Of a DNA stretch of 64,000 bases, positions 52,704 through 64,000 are shown in pieces; position 1 is the first letter of the stretch; every line of letters begins with the position of its first letter. The stretch lies in the NCBI RefSeq assembly GCF_030268065.1, contig NZ_BSDD01000007.1, positions 62,001 to 126,000 of the forward strand. The letters are read 5' to 3'. Below the pieces are notes generated by a model. It did not search any database, was not told the origin of the DNA, and was given only the letters and a program-made list of their open reading frames with translations. Source of the DNA: Geothrix rubra (GTDB taxonomy: Bacteria; Acidobacteriota; Holophagae; Holophagales; Holophagaceae). Position numbers and translations under genes: made by a program.

Positions 52704-53786
52704 ATGCCCGCCCGCACCATCCTCTCCCTCCTCCTCGCGCCCGTCTGCGCGCTCGTGGCCCAGGCGCCGCCTCCGGCCCCCCTCGATGCCGCCGGCCGGA
52801 AGGCCATCCTCGAGACCCTGGCCCTGAAGCTGAAGACCACCTATGTCTTCCCCGAGGTCGCCGGGAAGCTGGCGGCGGCCCTGCAGGCCAAGGCCGCCGC
52901 CGGGGGCTACGACGGCGCCGCCACCACCCGGGCCTTCGCGGAGGCCCTCAGCCGGGATCTCCGCGAACTCGGGAACGATGGCCACTTCCGGGTGATCGTG
53001 GATCCCCGCTTCAAGGACGAGGACGGCACGAGCGCGCTCCCCACCCGGGAGGAGATCGCCCGCGGCCGCCAGGAGGCCGCCAGCATGGCCTTCGGCCTCG
53101 AGAAGCTGGACCGGCTCCCTGGCAACGTCGGGTACCTGGAGATCCGCGGCTTCGGCCCCCCGGAATTCGTGGGCGCCGCCTACGCCCAGGCCCTCTCCCT
53201 GCTGGCGGGAAGCGGGGCCGTGATCATCGACCTGCGACGGAACAACGGGGGCAGGCCTGAGAGCGTGGCGCGCCTGATGAGCCATTTCTTCCCCGAAGGC
53301 GACAGCCGCCATCTCAACGACATCTACGACCGCCCCTCGGGCAGCACCCAGCAGTTCTGGACGGACCCCTCCGTGGGACCGCGCTTCACGGGCCCGGTGT
53401 ATGTGCTCACCTCCCGCCGCACCTTTTCCGGCGGCGAGGAGTGCGCCTACGACTTCCAGACCCAGAAGCGCGGCACGCTGGTGGGCGAGACCACCGGCGG
53501 AGGCTCCAACCCCGTCAGCCCCATGTCCCTGGGGCGGGGCCTCGTCCTCTTCAATCCCACGGCCCGCAGCATCAATCCCGTCACGAAGACCAACTGGGAG
53601 CATGTGGGCGTGAAGCCCGACCTGGCCGTGCCCGCCGCCGATGCGCTGAAGACGGCCTATGCCGCCGCGCTCAAAGGCATCCTCCAGAGGGAGCAGGATC
53701 CTGATGAACGCCGGGGCCTGGAGGCCATCCTGGCCCGGGTGGAAAGGGGGGAGCCGGAGACGCCGAGCTACGCCCCCCGCCGGTGA
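52704..53786 (+). CDS. secreted S41-family (C-terminal processing) peptidase
   Basis: 360 residues from ATG 52704 (CAGGAG upstream), with a signal peptide (MPARTILSLLLAPVCALVAQ). The IRBP-type N-terminal helical domain (LKLKTTYVFPEVAGKLAAAL) precedes the catalytic core: GYLEIRGFGPPEFVGAAYAQ, VIIDLRRNNGGRPESVARLM, the catalytic Ser in TSRRTFSGGEECAYDFQTQK and LVGETTGGGSNPVSP. No PDZ domain is evident. It degrades or trims periplasmic proteins. Confidence 0.88.
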   Translation: MPARTILSLLLAPVCALVAQAPPPAPLDAAGRKAILETLALKLKTTYVFPEVAGKLAAALQAKAAAGGYDGAATTRAFAEALSRDLRELGNDGHFRVIVDPRFKDEDGTSALPTREEIARGRQEAASMAFGLEKLDRLPGNVGYLEIRGFGPPEFVGAAYAQALSLLAGSGAVIIDLRRNNGGRPESVARLMSHFFPEGDSRHLNDIYDRPSGSTQQFWTDPSVGPRFTGPVYVLTSRRTFSGGEECAYDFQTQKRGTLVGETTGGGSNPVSPMSLGRGLVLFNPTARSINPVTKTNWEHVGVKPDLAVPAADALKTAYAAALKGILQREQDPDERRGLEAILARVERGEPETPSYAPRR

Positions 53787-53808
53787 GGGCCCAGGGGCGG
53801 GAGCTGGC

Positions 53809-54249
53809 TCAGGGCTCCATCTGGAACCGGTGGGTGCACTCGACCCAGCTCTCCGACCCGTCCTTGTAGCGCTCCCGCTTCCAGATGGGCACGCGCTGCT
53901 TGATCTCGTCCATGATCCAGGCGGCGGCCTGGAAGCTCTCGGCGCGGTGGGCGCTGCTGGCGGCCACGACGACGGCGGCCTCGGTGAGGGGCACGACGCC
54001 GATGCGGTGGTGGATGGCGCAGCGGGTGAGGCCGTAGCGCTCGATGGCCCGCTCCCGCAGGAGGCCCAGCTCCTTCTCGGCCATGGGCACGTAGGCCTCG
54101 TAGGCCAGTTCCAGCACCGGCCGGCCTTCGTGGTGGTCCCGGGCCCGGCCCTCGAAGAGCACCAGGGCCCCGGCGTGGGGGTCCTCCATGACACTTCGTA
54201 AAGCCATCGCGTCCAGGGGCCCGTCCAGCACCGCCACCCAGGGAATCAT
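53809..54249 (-). CDS. moaE: molybdopterin synthase catalytic subunit
   Basis: 146 residues. GALVLFEGRARDHHEGRPVL, LELAYEAYVPMAEKELGLL, HRIGVVPLTEAAVVVAASSA HRAESFQAAAWIMDEIKQRV (shown with a break) and PIWKRERYKDGSESWVE with the catalytic Lys region. It transfers sulfur to precursor Z to make molybdopterin. No moaD or moaC is adjacent. It is divergent from the lysine aminotransferase gene across 53 bases. Confidence 0.93.
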   Translation of the reverse strand: MIPWVAVLDGPLDAMALRSVMEDPHAGALVLFEGRARDHHEGRPVLELAYEAYVPMAEKELGLLRERAIERYGLTRCAIHHRIGVVPLTEAAVVVAASSAHRAESFQAAAWIMDEIKQRVPIWKRERYKDGSESWVECTHRFQMEP

Positions 54250-54275
54250 GCCTGCCTCCCGTGCAACCCCAACCC

Positions 54276-54281
54276 TACACT
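54276..54281 (+). promoter_or_regulatory. candidate -10 element (TACACT) upstream of lat
   Basis: CCCTACACTGG occurs 22 bases before ATG 54303, the third occurrence of this element ahead of a plus-strand gene in the window. Confidence 0.35.
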
Positions 54282-54302
54282 GGATCGATTGTGAGGTTGA
54301 CC

Positions 54303-55655
54303 ATGTCCCATTCCGTCCACGTCGATCCGAACGCTGTCTTCGACACCCTGGGCCGCCACATGCTGGTGGACGGCTTCCACTTGGTGATGGACCTGGAGAA
54401 GTCCCACGGATCCTGGATCGTGGATGCCCGGAACGGCCAGAAGTACCTCGACTTCTACACCTTCTTCGCCACGACGCCCCTGGGCCACAACCACCCCCGC
54501 CTGGTGGAGCCGGCCTTCCAGGCCCGGCTGGGCTCCATCGCCGTCAACAAGCCGGCCAACTCGGACATCTACACCACGGCCTTCGCCGAGTGGGTGGAGG
54601 CCTTCGGGTCCCAGGCCGTGCCCGACACCCTGCCCCACCTCTTCTGGATCGACGGGGGCTCCCTGGCGGTGGAGAACGCCCTCAAGGCCGCCTTCGACTG
54701 GAAGGTCCGCAAGAACCTGGCCGCGGGCAAGGGCGAGAAGGGCTCGAAGGTCATCCACTTCCGCGAGGCCTTCCACGGCCGCAGCGGCTACACCCTGAGC
54801 CTCACCAACACGGCCGATCCCCGGAAGTACCAGTACTTCCCCAAGTTCGACTGGCCGCGGATCCCCAACCCCAAGATCGAGTTCCCCCAGGACGCCGCGA
54901 ACGTGGCGAAGGCCGAGGCCGCCGAGGCGGAGGCCGTCGCGGCCATCGAGGCCGCCGTGGCCGCGAACCCCGATGACATCGCCTGCCTCATCGTCGAGCC
55001 CATCCAGGGCGAGGGCGGCGACAACCACTTCCGCGGCGAGTTCCTCCGCAAGCTCCGCGTGTTGGCGGATCGCCATGAGTTCCTGCTCATCTTCGACGAA
55101 GTGCAAACCGGCTTCGGCGCCACGGGCAAGTGGTGGGCGCACCAGTGGTTCGACGTCCAGCCCGACATCATCAGCTTCGGCAAGAAGACCCAGGTCTGCG
55201 GCATCGCCGCCGGCCGCCGCCTGGACGAGGTGGACAGCGTCTTCAAGGTGCCCAGCCGCATCAACAGCACCTGGGGCGGCAACCTGGTGGACATGGTGCG
55301 GGGCACCCGCATCCTCGAGGTGATCCAGGAGGAGAACCTCCTGGCGCACGGCGTGAAGCAGGGCGAGCGCCTCCTGAAGGGCCTCCAGGAGATCCACCGC
55401 GACTTCCCGGAGTTCACCGCGAACCCCCGCGGACGGGGCCTCTTCTGCGCCCTGGACATCGCCACGCCGGAGCTGCGCAACGCCGTGGTGGCCAAGGGCC
55501 ACGACCTGGGCATGATGATCCTCTCCACGGGCGTGAAGGGGCTGCGGTTCCGGCCGGCCCTGAACCTCACCACCGAGGACCTGGACCTCGGCGTGGAGCT
55601 GCTCCGCACGTCCGTGGCCGAGGTGGCCAGCACCGCCCCCGCGACGGTGGGATGA
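54303..55655 (+). CDS. lat: L-lysine 6-transaminase
   Basis: 450 residues from ATG 54303 (GAGG upstream). A class III aminotransferase with the lysine-6-aminotransferase N-terminus [20 protein letters not shown] and [16 protein letters not shown] contacts are [54 protein letters not shown] and the Schiff-base Lys in [10 protein letters not shown]. It makes alpha-aminoadipate semialdehyde from lysine, a catabolic step. rnhA overlaps its stop (ATGA). Confidence 0.92.
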   Translation: MSHSVHVDPNAVFDTLGRHMLVDGFHLVMDLEKSHGSWIVDARNGQKYLDFYTFFATTPLGHNHPRLVEPAFQARLGSIAVNKPANSDIYTTAFAEWVEAFGSQAVPDTLPHLFWIDGGSLAVENALKAAFDWKVRKNLAAGKGEKGSKVIHFREAFHGRSGYTLSLTNTADPRKYQYFPKFDWPRIPNPKIEFPQDAANVAKAEAAEAEAVAAIEAAVAANPDDIACLIVEPIQGEGGDNHFRGEFLRKLRVLADRHEFLLIFDEVQTGFGATGKWWAHQWFDVQPDIISFGKKTQVCGIAAGRRLDEVDSVFKVPSRINSTWGGNLVDMVRGTRILEVIQEENLLAHGVKQGERLLKGLQEIHRDFPEFTANPRGRGLFCALDIATPELRNAVVAKGHDLGMMILSTGVKGLRFRPALNLTTEDLDLGVELLRTSVAEVASTAPATVG

Positions 55656-56104
55656 GCCTCCGGCCGCGGGTCGAGCTCTACTGCGACGGCGCCTGCCTGG
55701 GCAATCCCGGCCCGGGCGGCTGGGGCTACCTGCTGCGCGTCCGCGCGTCCGCGGGCGACAGGGAGAAGGAGGCCGCCGGCGCCGAGCCGGAGACCACCAA
55801 CAACCGCATGGAGCTGAGCGCCGCCATCCGCGGGCTGGAGGCCCTCACCCAGCCCTGCCTGGTGGAGCTCTTCAGCGACAGCCAGTACGTCGTGAAGGGC
55901 ATCCAGGCCTGGCTTAAGGACTGGAAGCGCCGGGACTGGAAGAAGGCCGACGGCAAGCCCGTCCTCAACGCGGACCTGTGGCAGGCCCTGGACGCCCAGC
56001 TGGCGCGGCACCAGGTGGAGGCCCGCTGGGTGCGGGGCCACGCCGGCCATCCCGAGAACGAGCGGGTGGACCGCCTCGCGAACGAGGCGGCCCGCTCGAT
56101 CTGA
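55652..56104 (+). CDS. rnhA: ribonuclease HI
   Basis: 150 residues. The four acidic catalytic residues lie in [56 protein letters not shown] and [20 protein letters not shown]. It removes RNA from RNA:DNA hybrids. The ATG overlaps the lat stop, so the two are translated together despite unrelated roles. Confidence 0.95.
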   Translation: MSLRPRVELYCDGACLGNPGPGGWGYLLRVRASAGDREKEAAGAEPETTNNRMELSAAIRGLEALTQPCLVELFSDSQYVVKGIQAWLKDWKRRDWKKADGKPVLNADLWQALDAQLARHQVEARWVRGHAGHPENERVDRLANEAARSI

Positions 56105-56119
56105 CTCCAGGCCGGCCGG

Positions 56120-57937
<1,818 letters not shown>

Positions 57938-58022
57938 GTCTGACTCCAATGGATTGCTTGGAAAGATAACGGGAAAGCCGAGATTCGCCTAGCCCATCGG
58001 CGCGTCAGGGCGGGAACATGAT

Positions 58023-58678
58023 TCACGGCGCCTGCGGAAGCTCCCACTGGTCCCCCGCCGCCCGCCAGGCCAGGATCCAGAGGTTGGCGGTGGCATAGAC
58101 GGCATTGGAGAAGGAGAGCTGGAGCTGGGCGTAGGGCACGGACAGTTCATCCCAGGGGCCGATGCGCTTGCCCGTGGCGGCGTCGAAGTGTTCCAGGAGG
58201 AGCTGGTTCCGCGCCTGCTTGGTGGCCATGAACCGCTTCAGCGCAGGCTCCGGCTCCAGGCTGCCCCGCACGGCCCAGAAGGGCTCCTGGGTCACCACCA
58301 GGTGGGGGAGCTGCTCATCCGCGTAGCCCTCGAAGTCCTCCCGCAGGGGGCTGAGACCCTGGACCGCCGAGGGGTCCAGGAGGAGCTGCACCTGGTGGGC
58401 CAGCACGCCCAGCTCCCGGACGATGTCGTCGGGGCCGCGCCGTTCGTCGCTCAGCCGGAGCACGGTGCGGAATTCCGCGGCCACGGCCTCCGCCGTGGGG
58501 GGCTCGTCGTTGGCCACGCCGCGGGCCCCGTCCAGGAGCGCCTGGGGATGGGCCCTGAGGAAGGCCGCCATCCGCTTCGGGATGAGCCGCAGGGCCTTGG
58601 CCGTCTGGGCTTCGTGCATGCGGGGGGACCAGGCCGCCAGGGGGGCGGAGGCCAGGAGAAGGGCCACCAGGCTGCGGT

Positions 58679-58682
<4 letters not shown>
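58023..58682 (-). CDS. secreted protein, possibly zinc-dependent phospholipase C/nuclease-like
   Basis: 219 residues; ATG 58682 overlaps the stop of the upstream regulator (ATGA). Signal peptide MNRSLVALLLASAPLAAW. The mature start WSPRMHEAQTAKALRLIPKR and the later VRELGVLAHQVQLLLDPSAV recall the N-terminal Trp and helix-borne His residues of the phospholipase C/P1 nuclease fold, but the full metal site is not evident. The function remains a guess. Confidence 0.6.
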
Positions 58683-60085
<1,403 letters not shown>

Positions 60086-60151
60086 GCCTGTCAGGGTCCC
60101 CCGGCCCGGAGGCCCCTGTCAAGGTTTGGACAGCCCGGATAGACTCCTTTG

Positions 60152-62479
60152 ATGCTCTCCAGATCTGCTTTGTGGCAGCGCCTGTCCGGGGCGCCCCTTT
60201 GGCCCCTCGCCTGGGCCCTGGCCGCGGCCTGCACCCTGCCCTGGCTCCTCCCGGAGCGCTGGGACGGCCGGGTGGCGTTCCCCTGGCTGATCCTGGGCTG
60301 GATCGGCCTGGCCCTCTGCCTCCTGCGGGTCCGCTCCCGCCGCTGGGCTGTGGTGCCCCTCGCGGCGATCCTCATGGCGATCACCTTCCTGGGCCTCCAG
60401 CGGCAGGCCCGCTGGGAAACCGCCCTCCCCACCGGCTTCCAGGCCGTGGAGGGGCGCATCGACGCGCCCTGGACCCTCCAGGGCGAACGCCTCGGCACCC
60501 GCCTGGCGGTGGCCTCGCCCGCCAGCCTCCGGGGCCTGGCCCTGCCCCTGACGGTCCCGGCGGACGGCGAGCAGGCGCCGCCCGCGCCGGGCACGCCGGT
60601 GCGGTTGCGCGCGGAGCTGCGCTCCGTCGCCCCGGCCCCGGTGTTCCTGGCGGAGCGGCCCCTCTGGCGGGCCCGCAGCGACGAGGCCCCCCGCCGCATC
60701 CACCTCGCCTCCGCCCAGCTGCTGGAACCGCTCGGACCCCCGGCCCCCTCGCCCCTGCTGCGCCTCCAGGTCTTCGTCCGGCGCCGCTTCGAGGCCCTGC
60801 CCCTGGACCCCACGGCGAAGGACCTCTGGGGCGCCCTGGCCCTGGGCATCCCGCCCGCCGACGAATCGCACTTCAGCGTGTTCGCGGAGAGCGGCACCAT
60901 CCACATCCTGGTGGTCTCGGGGCTCCAGGTCACCCTCGTGATGGTGGCCGTGGAGGCCCTCCTGCGCCGCCTGCGGCTGCGCGGGGCCTCGGCCGGATCC
61001 ATTGCCGCGGGCCTGCTCTACTGCGGCCTGGTGGGCTTCTCCGCCCCCGTGTGGCGGGGCCTCTTCATGGGCGTGGCCTGGGCCCTGGGCCGCACCAGCG
61101 GCTGGAAGCTGCCGCCGGTGGCGGGGCTGCACCTGGCCCTGCTCCTCTGGCTGCTGGGCCACCCGGCCGCCGGGGTCGAGCCCGGCTTCCTGCTCGCCTG
61201 GTGGGCCCTCCTGGGCCTGCTCTGGGGCGCCGAGCCCCTGGCGGGCCTGGTGGCCCCGCTCCTGGGCCGCCTGGCCCTGCCCTTCGCCCGGCTGGCGGCC
61301 CCCTGGCTTTCGACCCTGCCTCTGCTGGCCCTGCTGCACGGCGGGGCGCCGCGCTGGGGCATCCTCGCCAACCTGCTGGTGCTGCCCCTGGTGGCGTTCC
61401 TCACGCCCGTCTGCCTCCTGCTGATCCTGGTGCCCCTGCCCGGCCTCACCCCGGCCGCCGCGGCCGTCCTCACCTGGATGGGCGATCGCCTCGTGCCCGC
61501 TCTCACCGGCATCGCGCCGCTGGCCACGGGGATCCTCTGGCCCTGGCTCGCCCTGGCCCTGGGCTGGCTCCTCCTCGCCCACCGCCAGGCCCTTCACCGG
61601 CGCAGCCGCGCCCTGACGGTGGCCCTGGTGGCCGGTTCACTGGTCCTCCTGGGCACCCGGGGCACCGGTCAGGCCCCCACCACCCTCAGCCTGGAGGCCG
61701 TGGACGTGGGCCAGGGGGACGGCCTGCTCCTGCGGGTGCCCGGGGGCGACGCCACCGTGGTGGACACGGGGCCCCTGCCCTGGAGCGGGCGCCGGCTGGT
61801 CCGCGTCCTCAGCCGCCGGGGCGTGCGGGAACCGATCCACCTGGTGATCACCCACGCCCACGGGGACCACGCGGGCGGCTGGTCCACCCTGGCCCGGCTC
61901 TGGCCCCTGGCCTCCACGGGCGTGCCCGCCACCGCCGACGAGGACGACCCCTGGGCGCCCTACGCCCCGGCCCGGTACGAGGCCCAGGGCCTGCTCCGCG
62001 GGGACGCCTGGACGCGGGGTCCGGCGGCCTTCAGCGTCCGCTGGCCGCCGAGGCCCTTCGCCCTGCCCGATCCCAACATGGTGTCCCTCGTGCTCCGGGT
62101 GCGCTGGCAGGACCGGGAGCTGTGGCTGATGGGCGACGCCCTGGCGCCCCAGGAACGGGATCTCATGGATCTTGGCGATCCTGGCCTGGCGCCCCACCGG
62201 CTGCTGAAGGTGGGCCACCACGGCAGCCGCAACGCCTCGGATCCCGCCTGGATCGCCGCCCTGGATCCCGAGCTCGCGATCATTCCCGCCGGGCTGCGGA
62301 ACCGCTTCGAGCATCCGCACCGGGAGACGCTCGCCGGACTGGCCGCCCATGGGCTCCAGCCCTGGGTCACGGGCCTCTGCGGCGGCGTGCGCGTGGAGGC
62401 GGTCGCAGGCGGGTGGGCCCTCACCACCGGCGACGGACGCCGGGCCTTCACGGCCGTTCGAGGAATCCCGTCCCCCTGA
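60152..62479 (+). CDS. comEC: ComEC/Rec2-type DNA uptake channel
   Basis: 775 residues from ATG 60152. The N-terminal OB-like DUF4131 region is followed by the Competence domain with multiple membrane helices; ESGTIHILVVSGLQVTLVMV and the GAPRWGILANLLVLPLVAFL region are typical. The C-terminal metallo-beta-lactamase domain has VDVGQGDGLLLRVPGG, VVDTGPLPWSGRRLVR, THAHGDHAGGW and LLKVGHHGSRNASDPAW. It imports single-stranded DNA across the inner membrane for transformation. Its last 32 bases overlap the end of the convergent nucleosidase-like gene. Confidence 0.93.
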   Translation: MLSRSALWQRLSGAPLWPLAWALAAACTLPWLLPERWDGRVAFPWLILGWIGLALCLLRVRSRRWAVVPLAAILMAITFLGLQRQARWETALPTGFQAVEGRIDAPWTLQGERLGTRLAVASPASLRGLALPLTVPADGEQAPPAPGTPVRLRAELRSVAPAPVFLAERPLWRARSDEAPRRIHLASAQLLEPLGPPAPSPLLRLQVFVRRRFEALPLDPTAKDLWGALALGIPPADESHFSVFAESGTIHILVVSGLQVTLVMVAVEALLRRLRLRGASAGSIAAGLLYCGLVGFSAPVWRGLFMGVAWALGRTSGWKLPPVAGLHLALLLWLLGHPAAGVEPGFLLAWWALLGLLWGAEPLAGLVAPLLGRLALPFARLAAPWLSTLPLLALLHGGAPRWGILANLLVLPLVAFLTPVCLLLILVPLPGLTPAAAAVLTWMGDRLVPALTGIAPLATGILWPWLALALGWLLLAHRQALHRRSRALTVALVAGSLVLLGTRGTGQAPTTLSLEAVDVGQGDGLLLRVPGGDATVVDTGPLPWSGRRLVRVLSRRGVREPIHLVITHAHGDHAGGWSTLARLWPLASTGVPATADEDDPWAPYAPARYEAQGLLRGDAWTRGPAAFSVRWPPRPFALPDPNMVSLVLRVRWQDRELWLMGDALAPQERDLMDLGDPGLAPHRLLKVGHHGSRNASDPAWIAALDPELAIIPAGLRNRFEHPHRETLAGLAAHGLQPWVTGLCGGVRVEAVAGGWALTTGDGRRAFTAVRGIPSP

Positions 62480-63029
62480 GGGCGGCGATGAGCCGCAGGC
62501 TGCCCTCGGCATGGTTGGCCTTCCACTGGGCCTGGGCCTCCGGCCCCACGTCGTTCACGACCACCAGGGCCGCCCCGAAGGGCACGCCGGCGGCCTCGCA
62601 GGCCGCGAAGACCCCCGTCAGCTCCAGGTGCTCCACCGGGGCGATGGCCGCCAGGGCCCTCGCCCCCTCTAGGGTGCGGGTGATGGCGGGGGGCACGGCC
62701 ACGGTCCGGCCCGGCAGCGGCCCCTCCAGGGTGGCGGTCCAGCGGGTGCGCTCGGGGGCGGGCCGGTAGGCGCCGCCGCGGACTTCCTCCAGGGAGGTCG
62801 CGATGGCCTCCGTGGCCCACAGGCACTCGAAGAGCCCCAGCCGCTCGTCGTAGCGCCCGCAGGTGCCCAGGAAGACCACGGCCTCCGGCCGGCGCTCCGC
62901 CAGGAGCCGCGCGGTCGTGGCCGCGGCGGTCAGCGCCCCCACGCCCGTGCAGGCCGTCTCCCAGCCGTGCGGCGGCGCCTCGGCCAGGGGACCGAGTTCA
63001 GGCGGGAAGGCGGCGAGGAGGAGGCCCAT
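62448..63029 (-). CDS. phosphorylase-superfamily (nucleosidase-like) protein
   Basis: 193 residues from ATG 63029. LLLAAFPPELGPL and CTGVGALTAAATTARLLAER, then VFLGTCGRYDERLGLFE, and a C-terminal LELTGVFAACEAAGVPFGAA LVVVNDVG (shown with a break), in the order of the MTA/SAH nucleosidase and futalosine hydrolase fold. The substrate is unclear. Its start codon has only a weak ribosome-binding site. It lies 23 bases after the Dnmt2-like gene. Confidence 0.72.
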   Translation of the reverse strand: MGLLLAAFPPELGPLAEAPPHGWETACTGVGALTAAATTARLLAERRPEAVVFLGTCGRYDERLGLFECLWATEAIATSLEEVRGGAYRPAPERTRWTATLEGPLPGRTVAVPPAITRTLEGARALAAIAPVEHLELTGVFAACEAAGVPFGAALVVVNDVGPEAQAQWKANHAEGSLRLIAALRGTGFLERP

Positions 63030-63052
63030 GCGCCATGGTCCCGCAGCGGGGA

Positions 63053-63916
63053 TCAGGCGTCGAGGTGGGACAGGGCCCAGGCCGCCACCGGGATCGAGAG
63101 ACCGTTGCCCAGCAGCCTGTAGCGGGCCTCCCGGGACACCTCGGGCGGAAAGCGGAAGCCCTCCGGCAGGCCCAGGAGCCGCGCCACCTCGGCCGGCGAG
63201 AAACGGCGGACACCCAGGGTCGAACGCAGGAAGGAGCCGCTCCCCACGAAGCGCTGGCCGTAGCCGCCGATGAAGCAGGTGCTGCGGCAATCTTCGGCGG
63301 TGACGAAGTCCATCCCGTGGCGGTGCCGGGCCAGCGCGGCTTCAGGCAGGTAGAGGGTCCCGTCCTCCTCCGCATCCAGGCATTCGGCGATCCGGCGCGG
63401 CGGCAGGTCCGGAAGGGGCCGAGCCGCCAGGGGCCTCCGCGAGGCCACCACGAACACCCGGGGCCGCTGGTTGGGCAGCCCGAAGCGGCTGGGGCAGGCC
63501 TGCAGCTCCAGGCGGTGAAGCCCGTGGGCCCGCAGGCGCTCCAGCAGGAGGGCATGGGCGTCCGAGCCCAGGAAGCCGCCCACGTTCTCCAGCACCAGCC
63601 GCTCCGGCGGCGCTTCGCGGAAAAGGTCCATGAGGTGGCGGAAGGCCCGGCTGCGCCGGTCGGCCAGCCCGCCGTGGTTGCCCATGCGGCAGAAGGGCTG
63701 GCAGGGTGGGCTCAGGAGCCACGTATCGGCGCCGTGGGCGGCCAGCTGCTGGAGCGGGATCGTGGCCAGCTCCCGGGGCTTCGGCTGATCCCCGTGGTTC
63801 AGCGCGTAGGTGGCATTGGCCGCCTCGCTGACGTCGTAGGCCGCCGCCACGGCACCCCGGTTCCCGAGGGCCAGCCGCCACCCCCCCAGGCCCGAGAACA
63901 GCTCCAGGACGCGCAT
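63053..63916 (-). CDS. Dnmt2-like cytosine-C5 methyltransferase
   Basis: 287 residues from ATG 63916. Motif I VLELFSGLGGWRLAL, motif IV catalytic Cys in LLSPPCQPFCRMGNHGG with DRRSRAFRHLMDLF, motif VI LVLENVGGF, motif VIII LPNQRPRVFVVASRR and, diagnostic of Dnmt2, a CFT-like block CRSTCFIGGYGQRFVGSGSF before the C-terminal motifs IX-X (GLPEGFRFPP, RYRLLGNGLSI). Dnmt2 enzymes methylate C38 of tRNAs, and bacterial homologues such as that of Geobacter also act on tRNA. It is more likely a tRNA than a DNA methylase, as no restriction partner is next to it. Its ATG overlaps the stop of the upstream gene (TGATG). Confidence 0.88.
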   Translation of the reverse strand: MRVLELFSGLGGWRLALGNRGAVAAAYDVSEAANATYALNHGDQPKPRELATIPLQQLAAHGADTWLLSPPCQPFCRMGNHGGLADRRSRAFRHLMDLFREAPPERLVLENVGGFLGSDAHALLLERLRAHGLHRLELQACPSRFGLPNQRPRVFVVASRRPLAARPLPDLPPRRIAECLDAEEDGTLYLPEAALARHRHGMDFVTAEDCRSTCFIGGYGQRFVGSGSFLRSTLGVRRFSPAEVARLLGLPEGFRFPPEVSREARYRLLGNGLSIPVAAWALSHLDA

Positions 63917-64000
63917 CAGCCGCAGCCGCCTCCGCACCCGCCGCAGCCGACGAGGGAGACGGTGGTCCCCCGGGCGAGGGTGCGGCCTTCGAGGAAGAGG
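63916..64000 (-). CDS. 3' end of a gene with a Gly/Cys-rich tail
   Basis: The frame enters from the right edge and stops at 63916-63918. The visible 27 residues end TTVSLVGCGGCGGGCG, three Cys spaced by Gly, which is unusual and may bind metal. The rest lies outside the window, so the family cannot be given. It is translationally coupled to the Dnmt2-like gene. Confidence 0.5.
   Translation of the reverse strand, partial: LFLEGRTLARGTTVSLVGCGGCGGGCG

Noticed and set aside
63053-63916. Restriction-modification DNA methylase
   Set aside because: There is no endonuclease gene adjacent, and the CFI/GSGSF block and motif IV context match Dnmt2; kept as a tRNA methyltransferase candidate.

Overview
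This is a very GC-rich, gene-dense bacterial chromosome segment, lower in GC at only a few points (most clearly around 42.0-43.3 kb). The organism is Gram-negative: it encodes LpxK (lipid A), an ExbB/TolQ-type motor protein, a TonB-C-terminal protein, a lipoprotein NlpC/P60 peptidase, TatA/TatC and flagellar rod proteins. The gene content, the very compact ATGA-overlapping operons and the dispersed CACGAAGG and ACACCGATG intergenic repeats fit Acidobacteriota, most likely class Holophagae (Geothrix/Holophaga relatives). That placement is inference, since no 16S rRNA gene is present.

Layout. 0-6 kb: a truncated gene end, a large DUF5916 outer-membrane-type protein, then a minus-strand operon yaaA - DUF309 - nadB. 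6-11.5 kb: polysaccharide deacetylase overlapping an ExbB/TolQ protein, divergent from UDP-glucose dehydrogenase and an AtuA-like small protein; tatA, tatC; murG. 11.7-13.8 kb: etfB-etfA, followed by a duplicated and synonymously diverged etfA 3' end. 13.8-16.4 kb: small hypothetical, cNMP-FHA protein, free methionine-R-sulfoxide reductase, lpxK. 16.5-21.4 kb: a complete branched-chain amino acid ABC transporter with LivM and LivG fused. 21.4-22.05 kb: 245-bp tandem repeats abutting a tRNA-Gly(CCC).

22.1-32.8 kb is a nine-gene minus-strand operon, read as: permuted aconitase-like enzyme, YkuD/Mur-ligase fusion, MazG, membrane protein, AroD-AroE fusion, degenerate NtrC-type regulator, MoxR ATPase, RodZ-like HTH membrane protein, conserved helical protein. 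33-38.5 kb: aspartase, LarC, His-rich DUF1292 protein, and flgF-flgG-flgA. 38.6-42 kb: cold-shock protein with clear promoter and terminator, SPOR-NlpC/P60 lipoprotein, SHOCT protein, M20 amidohydrolase.

42-45.8 kb is an accessory patch marked by three copies of a 41-bp repeat. It carries a low-GC SRA-like/HNH nuclease plus small unrelated genes (SdpI-like, RibD/DHFR-like, DUF2200, STAS-like, membrane protein). 45.8-50.6 kb is a mutagenic polymerase cassette (imuB, DUF2442-XRE regulator, dnaE2-like) without imuA. 50.7-53.8 kb: ECF sigma/anti-sigma pair, a membrane protein and an S41 peptidase. 53.8-56.1 kb: moaE, lysine 6-aminotransferase, rnhA. 56.1-60.1 kb: a pseudokinase-coiled-coil-TonB protein, a secreted protein and a sigma-54-type response regulator. 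60.2-64 kb: comEC, a nucleosidase-like protein, a bacterial Dnmt2-like cytosine methyltransferase and a truncated Gly/Cys-tailed gene.

The items most worth following up are the apparently cytoplasmic YkuD/Mur-ligase fusion, the pseudokinase-TonB protein, the SRA-HNH nuclease, the Dnmt2 homologue, the imuA-less mutasome, and the two genomic scars (etfA 3' duplication; tRNA-Gly tandem repeats).
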